The position numbers and the translations under genes are program-made. Below, in pieces: positions 1 to 6,124 of a stretch of DNA of 12,003 bases. Positions within the stretch are counted from its first letter, which is position 1; each line of letters starts with the position of its first letter. The stretch is taken from NCBI GenBank assembly GCA_028701945.1, contig JAQVPT010000077.1, positions 1 through 12,003 on the forward strand, written 5' to 3'. The DNA comes from Bacteroidales bacterium (lineage in GTDB: Bacteria > Bacteroidota > Bacteroidia > Bacteroidales > ML635J-15). The notes beneath the pieces are model-generated. The model was given only the letters and a program-made list of their open reading frames with translations. It did not search any database and was not told the DNA's origin.

Positions 1-477
1 TAAATGAGAGATAATTTCTCCCTCCATACCATTACTCCAATAAGCATAGTAGCAACACGGCATATCTGAAAAACCATATACATAAGCTCGTCCATTATTG
101 TAAAAAGGAGCAGTCGCATTTTGAGTTTCGAATAAAATTTCGAGTTCGCAATAAGGTGAAGGAGGTGCAATCCCAACATAGATTTCTCGAATTTCATAAT
201 CATAACACAAATCGGATGTTATCATGCTAAGATTAACTGTATATATTCCTCGGGCACTATAAGTATGACTAGGGTTTTGTTCAAAACTTGTGTTTCCATC
301 GCCAAAATCCCAATAATAATGAGTTGTTCCTTCGCTTTCACTTGACGACTGGTTGACAAAATTAATTATTAAGCCTGATGAATTCTGATAATCAAAATCA
401 GAATCACAAATCGCTATTAAATCAACAGAAAGCCATAATAGCAACGTTAAAACAATATTTGCTTTTATAATACTCAT
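1..477 (-). CDS. Exported PKD-domain protein (partial, C-terminus beyond left edge)
   Basis: Translating the minus strand from the ATG at 477 gives 159 codons with no stop down to base 1, so the gene runs off the window. Residues 1-24 look like a signal peptide (hydrophobic stretch around residues 7-23). Residues about 25-102 form a PKD domain: the signature WDFGDG lies at 56-61 and the PSHTY motif at 69-73, followed by alternating beta-type residues. From about 108 a second module starts, with paired cysteines at 141-142 and a YWSNG motif at 147-150. This resembles the front half of an SprB-type repeat. The start codon overlaps the stop of the upstream gene (TAATG), implying translational coupling and membership in the sigma/barrel operon. 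Proteins of this build in Bacteroidota are usually surface-exposed or secreted, often by T9SS, but the C-terminal sorting domain that would prove this is outside the window. Confidence 0.85.
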   Translation of the reverse strand, partial: MSIIKANIVLTLLLWLSVDLIAICDSDFDYQNSSGLIINFVNQSSSESEGTTHYYWDFGDGNTSFEQNPSHTYSARGIYTVNLSMITSDLCYDYEIREIYVGIAPPSPYCELEILFETQNATAPFYNNGRAYVYGFSDMPCCYYAYWSNGMEGEIISHL

Positions 478-2105
478 TAAAATTTGAGATATACACCAGT
501 TTTTAAACCGTATTTTTGGCTCTTCTGACTTACAGCATAAGATTTTTGATATTTAGAGTTAATACCTCCCCTTAAATGTGGTTCAATATAAATTGCAATA
601 TGTTTTCCAATTTTATACTGCAAATTTATTGCTCCATAGTAATCAAACATAAATTTTGTATCAGGACAATTAGAGGTTTCAACAACATCATTTTGTGCAA
701 TATTATAATATTTACCTTCTCTTGAAATTAAAATACTAGTAATCATTCCAGCTTTAGGAGTGAAAGAAAATTTGCCAAAATCAAACTCATAACCTCCAAC
801 CAATGGAACATCAATAAGGTGATAAATATTATCCGCATTTAGGTCTTTACTTACCAAAACCGAATCGGTAATACTGATTAGTGTGCTATCGGGAACAATA
901 GCAAGTATCGAATCATGATATTCTGTATAAACAATATTACCTTGAATAAACTCATCAATATCTAGAATTAGAATCATATAAGGCTCCCATACCGAATTAT
1001 TAAAATGATTATAATAGTTTTGAGTACTTGTTTCGTACGAATTAATATTTGCACAAAAGTTCTCATGCAATTGTTGATACGCTACTCCTGTTTCAAGTCG
1101 AAATTTATTGTACGAATAGGCAATGCCAATGCCTGCACTAAATGATAAATGTGGAGTAATGTTTTTGTTGTATGTGTCGAAATTTGCTTGTAACTCGGTA
1201 TTCAATAATGCAGTATTATAATTTTGCAGAAAAGGAGCAAAGAAAATATCCAAAGCAAAATAAGATTTTTCAGAAATTATAGGTTTCCCTTTATAATCAA
1301 CACCGAGAGTATCATAAGAAATCACATCTAATTTAGGTATCCCGTTAATTACTCTATCGGCAATATCAAATACAGTTGGCTTATATGTGAGTGTATAAAT
1401 ATTATTTCTAATAAGTTTATTTAATTTAAAATAAGTATTATTCGGCTGTTTTTGAAATATTTCATTTTGATTTTCAATAATATTTGTTGTATTATTAGCA
1501 GTAAATTCTTTTTGTATTTGATTCGTTTGAATTGAATTATCAATTATGTTTTGCTCAATAATTTCTTGCTCTTTTGCTTGATAGAGAATTGTGTTTTCTT
1601 GGACAACAACATTTTCAACTTGAATAATAGACTTTTCTAATTTTTCAAAATCAATATCCTCATTACTTAATTCAAAGTAATTGGGTTTTGTATTTCGTAA
1701 ATTCCAAATGTCAAGTTTACTATCTGTATTTTCGACTTTCTCAATTTTTGTTTTATCGACATTAGCAAATTTATCGTCAAAATGGAAAAAATCCATATTG
1801 GGATTATTGTTTACAGTAACAACAGTACCTACAACTGCAGTAAGAATTATGCCTACGTAATAAATATTAAAATGGAAAGGGCTAAAGTGGATAAAGCGAT
1901 TAAACCATACTGCAGTCGCAATTCTACGCCACGTTTGTTCTGCGGGAGCCATTTTAAAACCTTTAAACGCATTTTGGTACAAACTTTCGAAGCGATGACC
2001 AATCATCTTTTTATTGATGCTGTTCCAAACCTTATCCGATGGTTTTTGAGTAAATCCTTCAAATTCCGAACGAAAAACGTCTTCTATGTTTTGTTTATTT
2101 TTCAC
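477..2105 (-). CDS. Sigma-operon transmembrane protein with outer-membrane beta-barrel C-terminus (putative trans-envelope anti-sigma)
   Basis: The 542-residue product starts with GTG: an in-frame TAA lies immediately upstream and the next ATG is codon 34. Residues 1-78 are cytoplasmic-like and contain a motif of the form F-x-G-F-x3-P-x4-W-x2-I twice, exactly 32 residues apart (F15/F47, P22/P54, W27/W59, I30/I62). Similar short N-termini are known in Bacteroidota proteins encoded next to ECF sigma factors. Residues about 81-98 form one hydrophobic helix. Residues 99-280 are a low-complexity linker rich in Asn, Gln, Glu and Ile. Residues 281-542 alternate hydrophobic and polar residues and end in ...GVYLKF with a terminal Phe, as in outer-membrane beta-barrels. 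The gene lies 9 bp after the sigma gene and overlaps the PKD gene by 1 nt. Function is inferred: a regulator that holds the sigma factor at the inner membrane and reads the outer membrane. No enzymatic motif is visible. It could instead be a structural envelope protein. Confidence 0.8.
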   Translation of the reverse strand: MKNKQNIEDVFRSEFEGFTQKPSDKVWNSINKKMIGHRFESLYQNAFKGFKMAPAEQTWRRIATAVWFNRFIHFSPFHFNIYYVGIILTAVVGTVVTVNNNPNMDFFHFDDKFANVDKTKIEKVENTDSKLDIWNLRNTKPNYFELSNEDIDFEKLEKSIIQVENVVVQENTILYQAKEQEIIEQNIIDNSIQTNQIQKEFTANNTTNIIENQNEIFQKQPNNTYFKLNKLIRNNIYTLTYKPTVFDIADRVINGIPKLDVISYDTLGVDYKGKPIISEKSYFALDIFFAPFLQNYNTALLNTELQANFDTYNKNITPHLSFSAGIGIAYSYNKFRLETGVAYQQLHENFCANINSYETSTQNYYNHFNNSVWEPYMILILDIDEFIQGNIVYTEYHDSILAIVPDSTLISITDSVLVSKDLNADNIYHLIDVPLVGGYEFDFGKFSFTPKAGMITSILISREGKYYNIAQNDVVETSNCPDTKFMFDYYGAINLQYKIGKHIAIYIEPHLRGGINSKYQKSYAVSQKSQKYGLKTGVYLKF

Positions 2106-2114
2106 TTATATGTT

Positions 2115-2663
2115 CTACTTAGTCTTTTCAGTTTTTAATACTTTTAGTTTTGTTTGTAACAATGCTCTTGCTCTACTATACTGGGACTTTGACGTACCCA
2201 CAGAGATGTCAAGTATTTCGGCAATTTCGCGATGTTTATACCCTTCTATTGCATAAAGGTTAAAAATTATTTTAAATCCTGGCGGCAGTTGATTGATGCT
2301 CTTTAATAATTCATCACGAGTAAACTCACTACTGCCCATCTCATAATTTTCTATATTAATTTCGGCAATATTATCAAAGTCTTTATGAAAATCGTGTTTT
2401 TGCGATGTTCTATAATGACTTATGGCAGTATTTACCAAAACTCTTTTCATCCAACCTTCAAAAGAACCTGTTTCACTATATTGTTCAATTCTAGTAAGAA
2501 TCTTCACAAAAGACTCTTGCAGAATATCCTCAGCATCTTCTCTCGACTTACTGTACCTAAATGCAATTCCAAGGAACAAAGGAGCATACATATCATATAG
2601 ATATCTTTGCGATTTTTTTTCCATTTTTTTGCAGCCGGCAATTATTTCTGATAAGTCAGGCAT
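2115..2663 (-). CDS. ECF-type RNA polymerase sigma factor (sigma-70 family)
   Basis: The 182-residue protein has the two-domain build of an extracytoplasmic-function sigma factor. Region 2 spans about 22-86, with the core-binding and -10 recognition segment SREDAEDILQESFVKI at 40-55 and GSFEGWMKRVLVNTA at 66-80. Region 4 spans about 121-173: LPPGF at 126-130, then a helix-turn-helix around GYKHREIAEILDISVGTSKS at 141-160. There is no region 3. The ATG at 2663 is the only possible start, because an in-frame TAG lies four codons upstream. It is the first gene of the unit with the barrel protein and the PKD protein, so it probably drives its own operon plus envelope genes elsewhere; this is inference from the usual autoregulation of ECF systems. 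Its target promoter cannot be read from this window. Confidence 0.93.
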   Translation of the reverse strand: MPDLSEIIAGCKKMEKKSQRYLYDMYAPLFLGIAFRYSKSREDAEDILQESFVKILTRIEQYSETGSFEGWMKRVLVNTAISHYRTSQKHDFHKDFDNIAEINIENYEMGSSEFTRDELLKSINQLPPGFKIIFNLYAIEGYKHREIAEILDISVGTSKSQYSRARALLQTKLKVLKTEKTK

Positions 2664-2722
2664 TTTTCGTAGCTATAGTTTGAGACTTTTTAACATAAAA
2701 AAAGGTTGCATTATACATTTTA

Positions 2723-2730
2723 CAAATATA
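2723..2730 (-). promoter_or_regulatory. Probable -7 box of the sigma-factor operon
   Basis: On the minus strand these bases read TATATTTG, a full match to the Bacteroidota -7 consensus TAnnTTTG. It lies about 60 bases before the sigma ATG, leaving a short leader. The -33 region at the expected distance is only T-rich (no clear TTTG), so this is a moderate call. AT-rich sequence produces such boxes by chance. Confidence 0.45.
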
Positions 2731-2772
2731 TGCAATAAATAATTAAAAATTAAGGAGATACAAAAGATTGCC

Positions 2773-3309
2773 TCACTGATTAAGATAAATATCAATCAAG
2801 CCGTCGGGAGCAGAAATTTTTAGTGTCTTTGTGTCTTTATTTATTTCGATTACTATTTGTTCGATGAAAGGAATAATTATGGTTTTATTATCAAAAGTAG
2901 TTTCAAAAACTGGATTTCCGGGAATGTCATTAAATAAACTAATATTGCCAATAAAGCCATATTTCGCATCATACACCGCATACCCTATTAATTCTGACTG
3001 TGGGATTTCTTCTGATTCGTTTTCAATTAAATTATTCTCTGTAATCATTATTGTTGAATTCCGAAATCGTGCAGCCTGTTCACTACTAGAAATATTTTTC
3101 AATTTAAGAACAAGATTTCCTCCCGAACTTTTCATTTCTTCAATAAAAAAAGGAACCGGTATTCCTTCTGTTTTAAGAAATACCGGCATCCCAATATTAA
3201 AATTTTTATTAGAATAATTCTCAATAGTTTTAATGCTAATGTATCCGTTTAACCCGTGAGGTTTTAAAACATTTGCAACTTCAAACAATTCGAGTTCGTC
3301 AAATTTCAT
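2773..3309 (-). CDS. rimM: Ribosome maturation factor RimM
   Basis: RimM binds S19 in the immature 30S head and assists late 16S rRNA processing in the cytoplasm. The 178-residue protein has the family's usual length. It shows the N-terminal RimM barrel with the signature KPHGLNGYISI at residues 16-26, and a C-terminal PRC-barrel from about 105, with LIGYAVYD near 107-114 and a conserved end IPFI...I.I. The reading frame is open further upstream to an ATG at 3357, which would add 16 Lys/Ser-rich residues and overlap rpsP by 44 nt. I chose the ATG at 3309 because it leaves a 4-nt gap after the rpsP stop and gives the normal N-terminus. It is translated from the rpsP message. The trmD and rplS genes that follow rimM in many other bacteria are absent: the next gene is the sigma factor. 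Confidence 0.93.
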   Translation of the reverse strand: MKFDELELFEVANVLKPHGLNGYISIKTIENYSNKNFNIGMPVFLKTEGIPVPFFIEEMKSSGGNLVLKLKNISSSEQAARFRNSTIMITENNLIENESEEIPQSELIGYAVYDAKYGFIGNISLFNDIPGNPVFETTFDNKTIIIPFIEQIVIEINKDTKTLKISAPDGLIDIYLNQ

Positions 3310-3313
3310 TGAC

Positions 3314-4024
3314 TTATTCTTCTTTTTTGTCTTCTTGCTCAGCTTTAGGCTCTTCAACTGGAGTTTCTACGGCTGCTTCAGCTTTAGGTTCTTCAACTGG
3401 AGTTTCTACAGTTGCTTCAGCTTTAGGTTCTTCAACTGGAGTTTCTACAATTGCTTCAGCTTTAGGCTCTTCAACTGGAGTTTCTACGGCTGCTTCAGCT
3501 TTAGGTTCTTCAACTGGAGTTTCTACAATTGCTTCAGCTTTCGCCTCTGCTTTTGCCTCTATTTCTTTAGCATATTTTTTCGCAATTGCCTGTGCTCTTT
3601 GATCTTTAATTTTTGTTTCTGCCTCAAGCTTAGCTTTTAGTTCGGCGCGTTCTTTTGCAGAAAGGTCAGAGATTTTCGCAGAAATTTTGCTTTGTTTTTC
3701 TTCTAACCAAGCATTAAATCGTATTTCTACCTCAGCTTCAGCAAATGCACCTTTTTTTACACCTTCTAAGAGATGTTTTTTCATTAAAACACCTTTGTAA
3801 GATAAAATTCTTTTCACAGTGTCGGTAGGTTGTGCACCTTTCATCATCCAATCTAGAGCTTTATCAAAATCTAGTTCGATAGTAGCTGGATTAGTTATAG
3901 GATTATACGATCCTATTCTTTCAATAAATTTTCCATCACGTGGAGTTCTACTGTCGGCTGCAATAATGTAATAATAAGGTTTTCTTTTGCGACCGTGTCT
4001 TGCAAGTCTTAATTTAACTGCCAT
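3314..4024 (-). CDS. rpsP: 30S ribosomal protein S16 (bS16) with long repetitive C-terminal tail
   Basis: Residues 1 to about 85 are a canonical S16: the N-terminus is MAVKLRLARHGRKRKPYYYI, followed by DGKFIERIGSYNP and an A-Q-P-T-D-T-V motif near 65-71. S16 binds 16S rRNA early in assembly of the 30S body. The core is normally about 80-90 residues, but this protein has 236. Residues about 86-165 form a Lys/Glu/Ala-rich segment predicted to be helical. Residues about 165-230 consist of a 13-residue unit of the type V-E-T-P-V-E-E-P-K-A-E-A-A repeated five times, ending in an acidic/Lys tail. Ala/Glu/Lys-rich S16 extensions are common in Bacteroidota; the length-variable repeat array is the unusual part. 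It is the first gene of an rpsP-rimM pair, with a TATCTTTG box upstream. The start is the ATG preceding the conserved AVKLRL. Confidence 0.97.
   Translation of the reverse strand: MAVKLRLARHGRKRKPYYYIIAADSRTPRDGKFIERIGSYNPITNPATIELDFDKALDWMMKGAQPTDTVKRILSYKGVLMKKHLLEGVKKGAFAEAEVEIRFNAWLEEKQSKISAKISDLSAKERAELKAKLEAETKIKDQRAQAIAKKYAKEIEAKAEAKAEAIVETPVEEPKAEAAVETPVEEPKAEAIVETPVEEPKAEATVETPVEEPKAEAAVETPVEEPKAEQEDKKEE
3342..3536. repeat. Five tandem 39-bp repeats inside rpsP
   Basis: Units begin at 3342, 3381, 3420, 3459 and 3498, each exactly 39 bp (13 codons), with a diverged partial copy after 3537. Units 1 and 4 are identical to each other, as are units 3 and 5; unit 2 differs from unit 3 by one base. 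The pattern indicates recent in-frame expansion by slippage or unequal recombination. Each unit encodes one V-E-T-P-V-E-E-P-K-A-E-x-x block of the S16 tail. Confidence 0.95.
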
Positions 4025-4053
4025 AATTCATTTAATTTTAGTTATTAAATATT

Positions 4054-4070
4054 CCAGTTTCTCGAACTGG
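4054..4070 (-). other. Small hairpin at the 5' end of the rpsP leader
   Basis: CCAGTT and AACTGG flank a 5-base loop, giving a perfect 6-bp stem. If the rpsP promoter call is right, the transcript would begin at about 4068, so the hairpin would sit at its very 5' end. It could stabilise the message or act as an autoregulatory leader. I could not match it to a known ribosomal-protein leader, and a stem this short can arise by chance. Confidence 0.3.
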
Positions 4071-4074
4071 GCTG

Positions 4075-4082
4075 CAAAGATA
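4075..4082 (-). promoter_or_regulatory. Probable -7 box of the rpsP-rimM promoter
   Basis: The minus strand reads TATCTTTG, matching TAnnTTTG, and predicts a leader of about 45 bases before the rpsP ATG. No good TTTG is present 19 bases upstream, so the -33 element is weak or absent. Confidence 0.5.
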
Positions 4083-4265
4083 ATACAATAATTCTATTTT
4101 AAATCTTTTTATTAAAAAAAAACGAAGCAAAGATTGCGAGTTCTAAAAGTGCTGTAAATCAACCAGCACAGCAGTTGCAGTATAAAGACAAAAAACCACA
4201 CAAACACTTGTTGAAAATCATCATTGTCTAAATCAAATATTTTTTCGAATTACTGACAATTAATC

Positions 4266-4296
4266 TTTGTTTAATTAAAGAGAAATTGTACTTTTG
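4266..4296 (+). promoter_or_regulatory. Bacteroidota-type promoter of kbl (-33 TTTG, N19, -7 TACTTTTG)
   Basis: TTTG at 4266-4269 and TACTTTTG at 4289-4296 are separated by exactly 19 bases, matching the TTTG/TAnnTTTG arrangement of the primary sigma factor of Bacteroidota. Transcription should begin near 4303, leaving a leader of about 27 bases before the ATG at 4330. Confidence 0.75.
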
Positions 4297-4329
4297 AAGT
4301 TCATCTGTAATCACTAAAAAAATACAAAT

Positions 4330-5520
4330 ATGTACAAAGAATTTAAAGAGTTTTTATCAAAAGAAATTTCAGATATTAAAGAGGCTGGATTATACAAATC
4401 AGAACGAATTATTGTTTCTCCTCAGGGTGCCGAAATAGAAGTAAGCTCAGGAAAAAAGGTGCTTAATTTTTGTGCCAATAACTATCTTGGATTATCAAAC
4501 AGCCCTCAATTAATCGAAGCAGCAAAAAAAGCTTTAGATACTCATGGATATGGCATGTCATCGGTAAGATTTATTTGTGGAACTGGCGACCTTCATAAAG
4601 AACTCGAAAGCAAAATTGCAGAATTCTTCGGTACAGAAGATACAATTTTATATGCAGCCTGTTTTGATGCAAATGGAGGTGTTTTTGAACCACTTTTAGG
4701 TCCAGAAGATGCTATTATTTCGGATTCTTTAAATCATGCTTCAATTATTGACGGCGTTAGGCTCTGCAAAGCTCAGAGATTCAGATACGAAAACGCTAAC
4801 ATGAAAGACTTAGAAACACAACTACAAGCAGCAAAAGATACTCGATACAAACTTATTGTTACCGACGGCGTTTTTTCGATGGACGGAAATGTTGCTCCAT
4901 TAGCCAAAATTATAGAGCTTGCCAATAAATATAATGCAATGGTAATGGTTGATGAGTCGCACTCTGCTGGAGTTGTTGGACATACTGGACGCGGAGTTAC
5001 TGAACATTTTAATCTTAAAGGTAAAGTTGAAATTATCACAGGAACTTTAGGAAAAGCTTTTGGTGGTGCTATTGGTGGTTTTACAACAGGTAAAAAAGAA
5101 ATCATCGAAATGTTACGACAAAAATCACGTCCTTATTTGTTTTCTAACTCTATTCCGCCAATGGTTGCTGCCGCTGGTATCAAGATGATCGAAATGATGA
5201 GTGAAACAAATGATTTACAAGACAAATTACATAGCAACACTGAGTATTTTATGGAGAAGATGAGCAAAATGGGTTTCGACATCAAACCTACCGCATCTGC
5301 AATTTGTGCAGTAATGCTGTATGATGCCAAACTAGCTCAAAACTTTGCTGCAAAACTTCTTGACGAAGGAATTTATGTAATTGGTTTTTCATTCCCAGTA
5401 GTTCCAAAAGATCTTGCTCGTATAAGAGTACAACTTTCTGCTGCTCATGAAGTTGAACATCTCGATAAAGCTATTGCAGCTTTTGGAAAAGTAGGTAAGG
5501 AATTAGGAGTTATCAAATAA
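4330..5520 (+). CDS. kbl: Glycine C-acetyltransferase (2-amino-3-ketobutyrate CoA ligase)
   Basis: This is a PLP enzyme of the alpha-oxoamine synthase family. It cleaves 2-amino-3-oxobutanoate with CoA to glycine and acetyl-CoA, the second step of threonine catabolism after threonine dehydrogenase. The 396 residues match the usual length (about 398 in E. coli). Visible landmarks are NNYLGL (50-55), SVRFICGT (78-85), which favours Kbl over serine palmitoyltransferase, 8-amino-7-oxononanoate synthase and 5-aminolevulinate synthase, NHAS (135-138), DESHSAG (208-214) with the PLP-pyridine Asp208, and the PLP-binding Lys242 in TGTLGKAFGG (237-246). All key residues are present, so it should be active. 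It stands alone between its own promoter and a terminator; no threonine dehydrogenase gene is adjacent. The start at 4330 gives the standard N-terminus. Confidence 0.95.
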   Translation: MYKEFKEFLSKEISDIKEAGLYKSERIIVSPQGAEIEVSSGKKVLNFCANNYLGLSNSPQLIEAAKKALDTHGYGMSSVRFICGTGDLHKELESKIAEFFGTEDTILYAACFDANGGVFEPLLGPEDAIISDSLNHASIIDGVRLCKAQRFRYENANMKDLETQLQAAKDTRYKLIVTDGVFSMDGNVAPLAKIIELANKYNAMVMVDESHSAGVVGHTGRGVTEHFNLKGKVEIITGTLGKAFGGAIGGFTTGKKEIIEMLRQKSRPYLFSNSIPPMVAAAGIKMIEMMSETNDLQDKLHSNTEYFMEKMSKMGFDIKPTASAICAVMLYDAKLAQNFAAKLLDEGIYVIGFSFPVVPKDLARIRVQLSAAHEVEHLDKAIAAFGKVGKELGVIK

Positions 5521-5556
5521 GATAATTTATTTACAATAAAAGTCAGTATTAACGCA

Positions 5557-5590
5557 CAAAAAGTCGGAAGATAAATCTTCCGACTTTTTG
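5557..5590 (+). terminator. Intrinsic terminator of kbl (probably bidirectional)
   Basis: A perfect 15-bp stem (5557-5571 with 5576-5590) encloses a TAAA loop. The GC-rich core GTCGGAAGA is flanked by five A's on the 5' side and five T's on the 3' side, so both strands present a U-tract. It lies 36 bp after the kbl stop. Confidence 0.9.
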
Positions 5591-5666
5591 TATTAATATA
5601 AAATGAATACTCAATATTTTACCTAAATTATTTATTTTTGCAGTGCAATTAAAAAAACTTTCATTT

Positions 5667-6030
5667 ATGAATCTATTAGATTTTATCGCCCAGTATCCAA
5701 ATGAGGTCTCATGAAAGGCTAATGTTTTTTTACTTTCCATCTTCCAATTTTGTGGTCTTGTTTTGTAATCTTTACTGACGTTTACATTGCCTCAAATTTA
5801 TTAGCAGAAATAAGATTTGTTTTATTTTTGTCGGCAATGTAAAGTCAAAATTCTACTGCAAATTTAAGACTAGTCTTTAAATCAGGGAGAATTTCAGCAA
5901 GAATACTTACAGAGCTATCTCAATGAATTGTGCTACATGTTTAATCAACGGTATTTTGGCGAAAAGAAATTTGACAGACTTCTGATAACCTGAATTAGCT
6001 ATAAAAATGAATTTAGGTATAACATTGAGC
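5667..6030 (+). pseudogene. Decayed IS1595/ISXO2-type transposase remnant
   Basis: Two ends of a DDE transposase can be read on the plus strand with the middle missing. At 5667 an ATG opens MNLLDFIAQYPNEVS, the typical N-terminal start of IS1595-family transposases, and then hits TGA at 5712. At 5880-5990 a second segment reads EYLQSYLNELCYMFNQRYFG followed by E-K-K-F-D-R-L-L-I-T. This corresponds to the conserved C-terminal YL..FCYRFNRR.FG...FDRL block, and ends at TGA 5991 with a possible weak continuation to about 6030. Intact family members have about 300 codons, so some 600 bp, including the zinc ribbon and catalytic D/D/E-like residues, is lost or unrecognisable. Terminal inverted repeats of the original element were not found. 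The identification comes from remembered family patterns, not from a search. Confidence 0.65.
5781..5843. repeat. Inverted repeat, 11-bp perfect arms
   Basis: TTTACATTGCC (5781-5791) is the exact reverse complement of GGCAATGTAAA (5833-5843), with 41 bases between. The match extends to a GAC/GTC pair on the outer side if one unpaired base is allowed. It sits in the middle of the transposase remnant, where the central coding part should be. It could be the ends of a very small non-autonomous insertion or a relic of the deletion. Confidence 0.55.
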
Positions 6031-6068
6031 AATCATTAAATAATAGTATAATTTTAAAAATGTATTTA

Positions 6069-6099
6069 CAAAAAAAGACGGGGCATAAAGCCCCGTCTT
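6069..6099 (-). terminator. Intrinsic terminator of the T9SS type-B cassette
   Basis: A perfect 10-bp stem (6075-6084 with 6090-6099; arm AAGACGGGGC) has a 5-base loop and, on the minus strand, is followed directly by a run of T's. It lies 26 bp after the stop of the PorE-like gene, as expected for the end of that operon. Confidence 0.93.
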
Positions 6100-6124
6100 A
6101 AAAGGAAAAAAACACTGAAAAATC

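Larger units (their letters stand above)
4025..4329. other. Divergent promoter region between rpsP and kbl
   Basis: This 305-bp stretch separates two divergently transcribed genes and has no supported coding sequence. It holds one TAnnTTTG-type box facing each gene. Near the rpsP side there is a small inverted repeat at 4054-4070, and in the middle a 6-bp inverted repeat at 4149-4154/4164-4169. A run of eight A's lies near 4115-4122. I see no tRNA, riboswitch core or other known RNA in it. Confidence 0.7.

Noticed and set aside
20..24. Possible lipoprotein Cys24 in the PKD protein signal sequence.
   Set aside because: Counted here in residues (20-24) of the product. The residues before the Cys are L-I-A-I, lacking the small residue normally needed just before a lipidated Cys, so an ordinary signal peptide is preferred.
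1782..2138. Plus-strand 118-residue reading frame.
   Set aside because: It lies opposite the conserved N-terminus of the barrel/anti-sigma gene and crosses into the sigma gene. It is low-complexity, with no promoter or recognisable domain.
3310..3357. An upstream ATG would add 16 Lys/Ser-rich residues to RimM.
   Set aside because: It would overlap rpsP by 44 nt. The added residues are simply rpsP tail sequence in another frame, and the ATG at 3309 gives the normal RimM N-terminus.
3342..3536. Regular direct repeats considered as a CRISPR array.
   Set aside because: Units abut with no unique spacers, sit in frame inside rpsP, and no cas genes are present. The 237-bp repeats at the right end fail for the same reasons.
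3273..3602. Plus-strand reading frame with repeats of the A-L-G-S-S-T-G-V-S-T type.
   Set aside because: It is the antisense of the rpsP 39-bp repeats. A repeat of multiple-of-three length keeps all frames periodic, and nothing else supports a gene.
4149..4169. Inverted repeat GTGCTG/CAGCAC between rpsP and kbl, considered as an operator.
   Set aside because: The arms are only 6 bp with a 9-base spacer, far from both promoter boxes; chance is enough to explain it.
5549..5740. Minus-strand 63-residue reading frame (MESKKTLAFHET...), with a faint likeness to an internal IS1595 M-E-S-S-K-L-x-F-x-x-W motif.
   Set aside because: It runs through the kbl terminator hairpin and opposite the better-supported transposase N-terminus on the plus strand. 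An inverted IS fragment cannot be excluded, but the likeness is too short to call.
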